Shown piece after piece: positions 56,401 to 64,000 of a stretch of 64,000 bases of DNA. Both the position numbers and the translations under genes were made by a program. A model generated the notes under the pieces. The model was not told the DNA's origin. It was given only the letters and a program-made list of their open reading frames with translations, and ran no database searches. The stretch is from Haematococcus lacustris (lineage: Eukaryota > Chlorophyta > Chlorophyceae > Chlamydomonadales > Haematococcaceae): positions 9,126,737-9,190,736 of the forward strand of contig JASKMD010000003.1 of the NCBI GenBank assembly GCA_030144725.1, in the 5' to 3' direction. Position 1 is the first letter of the stretch. Every line of letters begins with the position of its first letter.

Positions 56401-59359
56401 GCTCCACGTAGCGTGCAAGTGGTTCTCACAATGACAGCAGGAGCAGAGCGTGAGCTGCAGGCCTCCAGGGCGCTGCTTCTGCTTGGCGGTGCTCTTCCAC
56501 TCCTTCCCAGTCATTGTGCCGCTAGGTGTTGTGCTTTGAGACGTTTGTAACTCTTCCAAGCAGCTTACGGACTTCACAGCTCATTCTCACGGCTCATTTG
56601 TTTCAGGCACATTACTGTTGTTGCTGCTGCTGCTGCTGCTACTACTGCTGCTGGGCCTTGGGTGGGCCACGCCTGGATGCCTGCTCTCACAACTCATAAG
56701 CTATGGGGGTGCAGGCCTCCAGCACCGCTCCTGGCGACCTGTTGTCAGCCATGGCGGGCGCAGTGGGCCTCATGTACAACGCCACGGGCCGCGAGCCCTG
56801 CTTTACCTTAGACACCACCGGCCCAGCAGGCGGCAATGTTGGTAAGTCACCCGCCGCCATCTCCGGCTGCGCCCATCCTGCCCCTTGCCACTCCACCTCC
56901 CACCTTCTTCGTCCGCCTTCTTCGTCCGCCTCCCCTCTCCTCCCTTCCTCCTGCTCCCAATCCTTACCCAGCTGCGTGCTGCGACCATTCTGCCGGCAGG
57001 CCCTTGGGATTTCCAGTTCTGCACTGAGCAGGTGAGCCCTCGCCTTAGAGTGCCCCAGACCTGACCAGCCTCACCTGTGCACCCCACGCACTGAGGCTTA
57101 CTGTTGGTGGCCCTGCCGGCAAGCACGCCTGCTGTGTGCAACGTAGTGAGGGTAGCGCTCCTGTCCGCTCTGCTGGTCTGGGTGGTGCTGTGGTGGTGTG
57201 CCCAGCCCAGCCCAGCCCAGGTGGTGTGTGCCTCCTGCACTGCCACAGGCTGCTGCAGGCCATGGCTGTTGGGTTGCTGGGCTAGCTGACCCTGCTGATG
57301 AACCCTGCCACCATGACACACTCACACGCAGCGTGTCTGATGCGCAGATGGCCCAGGAGCAGCCTTACTTCCCAGCCAATGGCCGCACCGACATGTTCTG
57401 GGACCAGGTGAGCAGTGAGGGCGAGGACTCATCTTCCTCCCTGCCACCCCCCTGGTGGCAGCATCTTGCAGGTGGCTGATGCCAGCGAGGTCATGTCCCA
57501 TACAAGGTTCTGAGCAGGGGAAGGAGGAGCAAGGGAAATGTTTGGCATTGCTTTCCAGGGCTGCAACCAGTCAAACGACTCTCAACCCCCTGCGGCTAGA
57601 ACCCGCAAAACTGCCCTGCCCTTTCCACCAGGGCGCCTTTGACTGGCCAGGCGTCGTGGCCCACTGCCATGCCGCCTGGGGGCTGGAGCCCGACCCTACC
57701 TGGGCCGTGGAGCAGCTGGGCGGCCTGGCCCTAGCCCACCATGCCTCCAACATCGTCTTCTCCAATGGCCTCCTAGACCCCTGGAGTGCCTTTGGGGTGT
57801 TGGACAGTGCGTCTGACTCAGTGGTGGCCACCCTCATCCCTGAGGTGAGGTGGGGAGGGCCGCATGTGTGAGGTCGTGTGACAGGGCGCATGTGGAGTTC
57901 ACACGCATGGGCAGGCACCATCTCATGTTCATTCTCGTTAGGAACAGCTGTTGGGGGCAGCAGTTGGGGGTGGTGAAGGGTGGCAGTGCAGGGCAGCAGC
58001 AGCAGCGGGCGATGCTCAGGTTGGTGCCCGCTGCTGCTGCTCCTCACCTTTGCCCCGGCACCTTCCAGCATGGCCACCTGTATCGGATGTCAGCCCCTCC
58101 CTCTTTGGTAACAAATACCACGCAAAGGCAAAGTCAGGTCCTCTCACTAGGGGTGGTGCTTTATCTGTATGGAGTAAACCAGTGCATTCAATTTCGCGCT
58201 GTATAGCGGTCGCCATGAAAATGTTAGTATTAGGATCGCCTTGCGCTATGAAATCGTCGCTTAGCGAACTTCGATATTGCGCATCGCGCTATGAAAAGTA
58301 GCATTTCACCTGCGTGAGTTTCGTTGACTTCTTGACGTGAGCCGTGACTTCTGACCTAAGCCCAGTTAGGTCGAGCTATGAGTTGAGGGTATGAAACTTA
58401 AACGCACACGGCATGGGCGCCTACCACCTACACTATTGCCTGACCCCGGTGACAGGGCTGCAGCCTGGAGTTAAGATGACTGACAAGCATTGATGTGAGC
58501 TGAAGACAGCCCACGAGGGGCACATTACTGTTGTTTGTTGCTGCTGCTGCATGTTGCTCTGCTACTGTTGATCATATTTCAACATGGACATATCATCTGC
58601 CATGTGGGCCGCCCTTGGCAGATATGGCCATGGCTTAGTGATCCATACATAGCTAGGGGTCTCCGCTAGCCTACTCTCCGCTCGCTAAGTCTCAACTCTT
58701 CTCCACCGCCTTACAAACGGTGAAAATCATATTCCAGTCATATTCACAGCGCGTTTCCAATGGACGGAGAAAAGAGAAAAGAGAAAAGTGAGCTCTTTCT
58801 CTCCATCTCTTTTTCTCCATCTCCGTTGGCCCTCCATCTCCATCTCCTATACCCTCTGACTGCCGCCAACGGTCCAACGGAGATGGAGATGGGGATGGAG
58901 GGCCAGCGGAGATGGAGAAAAAGAGATGAAGAGAAATATATATCTTTTCTCTGTTCTCCGTCCATTGGAAACGCGCTGTCAGTCATACCGGCGATACCTC
59001 AAGAAAATCATATTTCGGTCGCGCCCTAGTGGGCGGTCTCGCAATCGCTTGTAGCCACCAGTGCAGCCACCAGTCTCGCCAGTGCGCTGCATGTTCAGCG
59101 CTGAATTGCGTTCCCTGCCTTTCCATCAGCCTGGCTGTGGTTTGGGTGTCAGCGTTTGCTGCTGGTGGTGGGTATGCTGCAGGGCGCCCACCACCTGGAC
59201 CTGATGTGGACACATCCGGAGGACCCGGACAGTGTGAGGGCCACCCGCCAACTGGAGCTGCAGCATGTACAACGCTGGGTAACGCAGCACAAGCAGGCAC
59301 TCAGACAGCGCTTAACACCAAGATGGAACACGTCTGGTCATGGTCGTGATGCTACATAG
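50500..59359 (+). CDS. Lysosomal-type Pro-X carboxypeptidase (S28), 2-base frameshift
   Basis: Serine peptidase that removes C-terminal residues after proline, predicted secretory or vacuolar. Exons: 50500-50686, 50875-50959, 51256-51371, 51855-52000, 52460-52613, 53068-53172, 54733-54801, 54908-55027, 56715-56841, 57000-57031, 57348-57407, 57632-57844, 59183-59359. All phases agree except exon 2, which lacks two bases (TG) found in the left-arm copy. Restoring them would give 530 residues, normal for the family. Features: signal peptide [43 protein letters not shown]; nucleophile Ser in [11 protein letters not shown]; catalytic Asp in [12 protein letters not shown]; catalytic His in EGAHHLDLM. 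Introns hold a 33-base minisatellite, 50-base repeats and Fanzor-like debris. The deletion turns VVCTDFW into VVH-stop, so this allele is broken unless it is a sequencing error. Confidence 0.92.
53385..54705. repeat. 33-base CTG-rich minisatellite in an S28 intron
   Basis: About 40 copies of a unit like TGTTGACTGCTGCTGCTGCT, then CTGACTGTTGCTG. Because 33 is a multiple of three, frames stay open for 1.3 kb: Cys/Asp-rich or Ala/Val/Thr-rich on plus, Gln/Ser-rich on minus. The flanking exons (53068-53172 and 54733-54801) join in phase without it, so it is intronic. Confidence 0.93.
55928..56160. repeat. 50-base tandem repeat in an S28 intron
   Basis: Between four and five copies of a 50-base unit containing CTGGCCGTGCACTGGCCGTG, nearly identical to each other. 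There are no unique spacers, so it is not a CRISPR-type array. Confidence 0.93.
56603..56668 (-). pseudogene. Possible fourth Fanzor-tail fragment (copy D)
   Basis: CACATTACTGTTGTTGCTGC and CTGCTGGGCCTTGGGTGGGC match the stretch around the PPKAQQQ tail and 3-prime flank of copies A and C. It is short and partly simple repeat, so the assignment is weak. Confidence 0.35.
58412..59150 (-). pseudogene. Fanzor/TnpB-like fragment, copy C, split by a foldback MITE
   Basis: 58412-58560 matches the conserved 3-prime non-coding block of copies A and B (GACAGGGCTGCAGCCTGGAG, then TTGATGTGAGCTGAAGACAG). 59030-59150 matches the coding tail: GGGCGGTCTCGCAATCGCTTGTAG corresponds to the YKRLRDRP region, and GCGCTGCATGTTCAGCGCTG to the AALNMQR region, now with several changes. 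Between them lie about 470 bases including the foldback element 58746-58979. The whole insertion sits in the last S28 intron, just upstream of the catalytic-His exon. Confidence 0.55.
58746..58979. mobile_element. Foldback MITE with long inverted repeats
   Basis: It starts CAGCGCGTTTCCAATGGACG and ends CGTCCATTGGAAACGCGCTG, an exact 20-base terminal inverse. The inner parts (GGAGAAAAGAG..., CCATCTCCGTTGGCCCTCCA versus TGGAGGGCCAGCGGAGATGG) are also complementary, so nearly the whole 234 bases can fold into one hairpin around CTGCCGCCAACGGTCC. CAGTCATA occurs just outside both ends (58735, 58979) but not flush with the left terminus, so the target duplication is uncertain. Confidence 0.85.
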
Positions 59360-59407
59360 ATGCTCCATATGGTGTCGTAGTGTAGTGGCGGCTATGGTCC
59401 TATCCCT

Positions 59408-59548
59408 ACACCAGGGGTACATGAGTCAAACGACTAGTTTAGGCGTTAAACGGCCTAAACTGCTCGGTAAACGACGACAGCCATAAACTATCTGAAGTGT
59501 GATAACTGACTAGTTTAGTCGTTTAACTCATGTACCTCTGGGGGTATG
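59408..59548. mobile_element. Short inverted-repeat element
   Basis: GGGGTACATGAGTCAAACGA at the left is inversely repeated as TCGTTTAACTCATGTACCTC at the right, with one or two mismatches. Internal repeats of GACTAGTTTAG are present. It has no coding capacity and is located just 3-prime of the S28 gene. Confidence 0.7.
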
Positions 59549-59983
59549 GTATGTAGGGTATGATCGCTGTGGCAGGGGTCCTATGCTGAGCCCTACCTTT
59601 GGGCCGTATGTAAGACTCCACACGCCAGTGAAGCGCAGGAAACTGAGTATAGGTTCTTGACAGCAGCTGAACTTGGGCTTCAAATTGACATCTGTGACAA
59701 GGACAGTGTCAATGGCAGTCGTTAAGGTCGCTACACGCCTCTAAATCCTAAATCCCCACATTCTTTGCTTCTTTTGTTGCAGCACCGCATCACATGAAGG
59801 CATTTCCCCATGATCACAGACGCTCTTCCGCCGACTCTGTCTTAGGCTGCGTCGCAGTTGTGTCAGTGCCGCTGTAATCGGCCCGGCTCCAGCGTCCGCT
59901 GCTGCGACAGCGCGTGCCAGGTCCTTCTGGTCCTTTTCGTAATTACGCAGTTTGATCTTGACCCTGCAAGGTCGTGCAGGCCG

Positions 59984-60982
59984 ATGTCGACGACCAGCCC
60001 TGAAGGCCGCACTTTACGCGATAGGGCCCTTGCTCTTCTAGGTTCTGGAGATTGGTCGGCCTGCATCTCATTGCTGCAGCAGGCTCGCCACCACGCGGTC
60101 AGAGCTGCCCTCTGCCGTGGATCATCACGCGACATCACTGAGCTGCCTGTCTCCAACTGGTTGTGCAGCCGTGAAGCATTGCAAGTGCTGGTTATTGCCA
60201 ACATCATGCATAGCACCCAGTCATGCGACTGGCACGCAGTCCTACGGCTGCCTTCCCAATCCCAGCCTGCTGTATGCCTCCACAGTTCAGCCAATGCCAC
60301 CAGTCACAATTCAACCGGCAGTTTGGATGGGACCTCAGGCCATGCCCCAGCCTCTCTTCCTGGGCACTGCACCACCACTTCCGCAGCAACTGTGCGCCAG
60401 GCCTTCCGTCGCACCGCCGCCCTCGTGCATCCAGACAAGTGTAAGCTGGTCCATGCAGCCCATGCCTTTCGCTCAGCGTGCTGCGCCCTGGAGCAACTCT
60501 TGGTGGCAGCGCAAGAAGAGCAGCAGGGTGGCAGCACGGGCAGCTCGCAGCAGGCCCCTGGGGATGGGTTACAGAGAAGTTGGGAGGGGGGCATGGAAGA
60601 AAAGGAGGGCGAGGAGCGAAGTGGCAGCTGCGATGCAGAATACGTGTGGTGGGAGCCTTGGGACGATCCGCCTCACCGGCCAGCACACTTGTCAGGGTCA
60701 GGGGTAGGGCGTGGTGGGGCACCAGCAGCCGGGTCACATGGCACCACAACAGGCAGATCAGTGGCAGAGGGCGGTGTTGGTGTGGAACAGCGTGTCAGAC
60801 AAAGCGCAATGGCAGGCGGGTGGCTTCATGCAGGGCTCTTGAGCAGCATTCCACGGGAGGAGGAAACGGTGGAGGACGTGCACTTATGGCAGATGGACAT
60901 AGAGGTGAGTGAGAGCACTGCTGAGGCGGTAGCGCCGCTGCTGATGCTGTTCTATATGGCGACTATGGCCCGCAGGCTCTAA
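59984..60982 (+). CDS. J-domain (DnaJ-like) protein, intronless
   Basis: 332 codons from ATG 59984 (MSTTSPEGRTLRDRALALLG); an in-frame ATG at 59858 would add 42 less convincing residues. DWHAVLRLP begins a J domain, interrupted by a Ser/Thr/Ala-rich insertion. It continues TVRQAFRRTAALVHPDKCKL and HAAHAFRSACCALEQL. HPDK is the invariant HPD motif that stimulates Hsp70 ATPase. The layout (helix-rich N-terminus, insertion after helix I) resembles plant J proteins with KLALLLHPDKN-type helices. The C-terminal half is acidic and low-complexity with YVWWEPWDDPP, and it ends in a hydrophobic stretch (AVAPLLMLFYMATMA). There is no Gly/Phe or zinc region, so it is a class III J protein. The lack of introns is unusual among its neighbours. 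Confidence 0.72.
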   Translation: MSTTSPEGRTLRDRALALLGSGDWSACISLLQQARHHAVRAALCRGSSRDITELPVSNWLCSREALQVLVIANIMHSTQSCDWHAVLRLPSQSQPAVCLHSSANATSHNSTGSLDGTSGHAPASLPGHCTTTSAATVRQAFRRTAALVHPDKCKLVHAAHAFRSACCALEQLLVAAQEEQQGGSTGSSQQAPGDGLQRSWEGGMEEKEGEERSGSCDAEYVWWEPWDDPPHRPAHLSGSGVGRGGAPAAGSHGTTTGRSVAEGGVGVEQRVRQSAMAGGWLHAGLLSSIPREEETVEDVHLWQMDIEVSESTAEAVAPLLMLFYMATMARRL

Positions 60983-60990
60983 AAGCGGAG

Positions 60991-62370
60991 GTGTCGGCGA
61001 GACAAAACAACGTCTTCACTCTGGGCGGGTCATATGACACGGCGCAGACGCTGGCTGGCGCCAGTGCACAGTTCGAATCCACCCTTCTCCCTGTGTACCA
61101 ACGCCAACGCAGGCTTCGATATGCGCGCAGTGTCCTATCGGACCGGCTTGCAGGCCGGGGTCAGCCTCCCGCCGTGCAGCATGTCCTAAAACGTGGGTCC
61201 CCGGGCGAGTGTAGGACGTCGGACACTCCACATAAACACCCTCGCCGGGCCGAGGATGCGTAAGCAAGTGCCGGCGGTTAATCTATTGTGATGCCGTCCT
61301 GCCATTATGGTGCTTTGAATGCTTTGACGAGAGTTGGCAGGGTCGTGAATGGTGTCAGGCGTGGGGTTTTAAGGTATTGCAGGTACATGCTCAGGCGTTC
61401 CCAACCACCTGAAAACCACCCCCATGTGTTAGGAAGCCCGTATCTCCGCCTGAGCTGCTGAGGAGGAAGGGCTACTGGGAGCTGCTGAGAGGAGGGGCTA
61501 CTGGGAGCTGGGCGGGGTAACATGGGCCTTTGCTCCTGGGACTACCTCTGTTCATTGAATGTGCGAGCCGCTCTTACTGAGGCTGTGGCATGTTGCAACA
61601 ACAGGAGACATTGACATTGGCACAGCCGCCTGGCGTATCCCGCAAATGCAGCGGTAACAGAGTAACGGTAAGTCCAAACTGTTTTGTATTCCCTTCCTTC
61701 ATCAATTCGCGACACTGGATCAGCTGGGCCAACCTTGCAGCCCTGGCGGGTTGGCTAGTTGCGGTGTTCATTGGCATCTGAGTTCTACAGTTAAAAGAAC
61801 CTATACAATACAGCTTGAAGTAAAAAGAGGCGTTGGGGTTCTGAACCAATGAACACATTAAAGTTGCAGAGTCTGCACTTCAGATTTGCCTCATAACAGG
61901 TAGAACGCAGGGTAATGCCTTACAGTCGCCAAGCCTGCATACACTACTGTTCATGCAGCGATAGAAGTAGCCAAGCATTTATTCTTTATTAGTAGTCTGT
62001 CACTGCCCCCTTTCCCCGGCATCAACTTATCTTCCATATGCCAATGACAGGACATTTCGCTGTGTCCGATCCATGGGGTACCACCGTACCAATGCAAACA
62101 CCATGTATGCATGCGCAAAAATGTGTGCTGAACTGTGTTGCCGTGAACTGACGACGGGAGAACAGTCCAGATGCTGTCAACTGGCTTCTGGACTTATCAG
62201 ACAAAGCTGAAGCACCAACCTGGCGTTTGCATCGTTGAGAGCAACTTCAATTATTGATGTAACAAGAGGCAGTTGTGTCATGGGCTGTCCAGGCACCCCT
62301 GCTGCCCATGCCCCTGCTGCTGCCAATGCTGCTGCGTCGGGGCACCATCAAGATGACATACAAGAAGCAG
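60991..62370. other. Gene-poor interval
   Basis: Two short plus-strand frames (60991-61263, MSARQNNVFTLGGSYDTAQT; 61590-61781, ending ISWANLAALAGWLVAVFIGI) have no recognised family. The second ends in a possible membrane helix. I see no other feature. Confidence 0.45.
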
Positions 62371-62375
62371 TTGCG

Positions 62376-63629
62376 TTATTCGCCGTCCACGTTCTGCTGG
62401 TGCAGCTGCAGTAGCAACGCCAGCCAGTGCAGCAGTTCCTTGAAGGAGGGGCGTGTGTTGGGCTGGCGCTGCAGGCAGCAGTCCACCAAGTCCCTGAGGC
62501 CCTTCACCACAGGCTGTGCCCGGGCTGCAGCAGCGGGGTCGGGCTGGGGCCGCCAGTCGTGGTCAAACAGGTGTGGGTGGGGCGCCAGGCTCTGCAGGTG
62601 CTGCGGCTCCTGGGTGCTGTGGGACAAGGCAGGGGCAGCCAGCAGAGGGGGATGAGACAAGGTCAGGCCAGGTCACAAGCAGTGCATGGACAGTCGTGAG
62701 CCCACTGGGCACATCTGTGGCGCATGGAGGACGTGATCAGGCCACTGGGCACCTCAGACCAGCAGTCCACTGACAATGCTGCCAGGGGTCAAACCAGGCA
62801 ATGGGCAGCCACACAATAGGGTTAGGTGGCCCGAGTGGCTGATGCTGCCTGGTGGTTGCAGTTTGTTAGTCCACCCACATTTGCAGCAGGCGAGCCCATG
62901 CGGTGCAGCCGTGCAGCAGCTCCCAGGCCAGCACCCCAAAGCTGTACACGTCCCCAGCTGGGCTGGTGCGGTCCTGCAGCACCTCTGGCGCACTGTACAG
63001 CCGTGTGCCCACACGTTCGCCGCTGAGGTGTGAGTGCCCTGCCCTCATGATGGCGCCCAGGCCCAGGTCAGCCACCTGGGAGAAAGCCAGGCTGCTGGGG
63101 GTGGGTTGGCAGCAGGGGTCGGCACACCAGGAGCATGCGGGTCTTGCGGGCTGTGGCGCTCACCTTGGCCACTACGCCCTGAGGGGTGGTCTGCAGCAGC
63201 ACGTTGTCAGGCTTCAAGTCCTGCAGCCACGCAGGCATGGGAGTTGGCAGGCCAGCAAACACGAGGGGAGAGCTGAGGTGGACACGGCTGGTCAGCAACC
63301 CTGGGTGGCCCTTCTGCCAAGACATGGCTGGAGGGGGTGCAGGCAGCACAGGGCCTAGGCGTAAGCATGGTGCCAGGTGCAGGCCTTGGTGAGGCCACTC
63401 ACCCTGTGGAGGATGTTGCAGCTGTGGAGGTAGGCCTGCAGCCAGGGTCGACAAGGGTGAGGGCAAGGGCAGGTGCTGGCAGGTGAGCTGGAATGAGGCA
63501 GGGACACCATGCCAAGGTTGGTGACATTAGGCAGCTGCCCCCTTGCAACTTACCATGGCCTCTGCAATGTCGCGTAGCATGGTCAAGATCAGGCCCAAGT
63601 GGGGCAACTGGTGCTGCTCATCCCACAGC
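62376..63629 (-). CDS. Partial inverted copy of the receptor kinase C-lobe
   Basis: Exons on the minus strand: 63554-63629 (LWDEQHQLPHLGLILTMLRD), 63403-63435 (AYLHSCNILHR), 63164-63220 (DLKPDNVLLQTTPQGVVAK), 62879-63075 (VADLGLGAIMRAGHSHLSGE, APEVLQ, GDVYSFGVLAWELL) and 62376-62616 (TQEPQHLQSLAPHPHLFDHD, RPSFKELLHWL). They match 21012-22635 exon for exon, with the introns also conserved. All catalytic residues of this part are kept, again with DLG in place of DFG. The N-lobe and any receptor part lie beyond the right edge or are absent, so whether this is a full paralogue or a truncated duplicate cannot be decided. The last residues (NVDGE stop) differ from the original (TLDGT stop). Confidence 0.85.
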
Positions 63630-63936
63630 CTGCATCCACAGGGAGAGGGAGAGGGAGGCCTTGTAGTGCTGGGTGGATCTATGCTCATGGCCTGCGAGCC
63701 AAGTCACATGACTAGGGTTTGCACGCGAGCACACGAATGATTGCTTTGGACACTGCACTATTCCACTGCGTTAGTTTTGCTGACGTTTCACCGGAGCAAT
63801 CTATCTAAATCAAGCCTAGCTATAGATTGAGGGTATACAGCTGTGCCATGTCTGATAGCGCTATACATCGTGCATCAGGGCAAACGAATCCAAACACTGG
63901 TGGGTACAAGCCAACCTTTGAAGTCAAATGCAAGTT

Positions 63937-63982
63937 AACAGCTGAAGTAACAGCTGAAGTAACAGCTGAAGTAACAGCTGGA
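63937..63982. repeat. AACAGCTGAAGT tandem repeat
   Basis: Four copies of a 12-base unit (AACAGCTGAAGT) near the right edge. 63640-64000 otherwise shows no exon of the kinase copy. Confidence 0.85.
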
Positions 63983-64000
63983 CCATCGCAATGCAGCCTG

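Noticed and set aside
56420..56577. Minus-strand frame [20 protein letters not shown] with CSCCHC
   Set aside because: Short, Cys-containing and next to Fanzor-like debris, but without enough context to assign to any family or element.

Overview
This window looks like nuclear DNA from a green alga, probably a chlamydomonadalean chlorophyte (a Haematococcus-like genome is my guess, not shown by the sequence). The reasons are GT-AG introns inside almost every recognisable gene, G/C-rich coding exons, long CCCCTG, GACCT and CTG arrays, and gene families typical of algae. Two 500-base runs of N (667-1166 and 34753-35252) mark scaffold gaps.

Layout. 0-5.6 kb holds an unrecognised Ala/Leu-rich gene on the plus strand, interrupted by a gap and by a tRNA-derived SINE. 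6.3-8.8 kb is a phosphoserine phosphatase on the minus strand whose eight exons join in phase to 239 codons. 9-10.8 kb is intergenic with a small hAT-type MITE. 11.0-22.6 kb is one large plus-strand receptor-like kinase (signal peptide, glycosylated ectodomain, Pro-rich linker, membrane helix, TKL-like kinase). 22.6-28.2 kb is gene-poor and holds a hypothetical ORF and a short TIR/TSD-bounded hAT-like element. 28.3-32.3 kb is a complete makorin-type E3 ubiquitin ligase. 33-38 kb has Fanzor-like debris, an unrecognised minus-strand gene and the C-terminal exon of a basic protein. 38.5-40.2 kb is an IMPACT/YigZ-family gene on the minus strand.

41.1-52.3 kb is dominated by a near-identical 3.4-kb inverted duplication. 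Its right arm carries the first exons of a lysosomal-type Pro-X carboxypeptidase (peptidase family S28), which continues to 59.4 kb. Its left arm carries a truncated mirror copy of the same first four exons. The copy attached to the full gene has a 2-base deletion in exon 2; the truncated mirror copy does not. The 4.3-kb spacer holds two unrecognised genes on opposite strands, each adjoining the same duplicated 5-prime segment. 60-61 kb is an intronless J-domain gene. 62.4-63.6 kb is an inverted partial copy of the receptor kinase C-lobe.

The most interesting material is mobile-DNA debris. At least three, possibly four, minus-strand fragments end in the C-terminal part of a Fanzor/TnpB-like protein (RuvC-III-like VDRDCNAALNM). 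They share a downstream non-coding block with a conserved stem-loop, a candidate guide-RNA scaffold remnant. One copy lies inside the last S28 intron and is itself split by a foldback MITE. Otherwise the genes are ordinary, independently transcribed eukaryotic genes with no operon logic.
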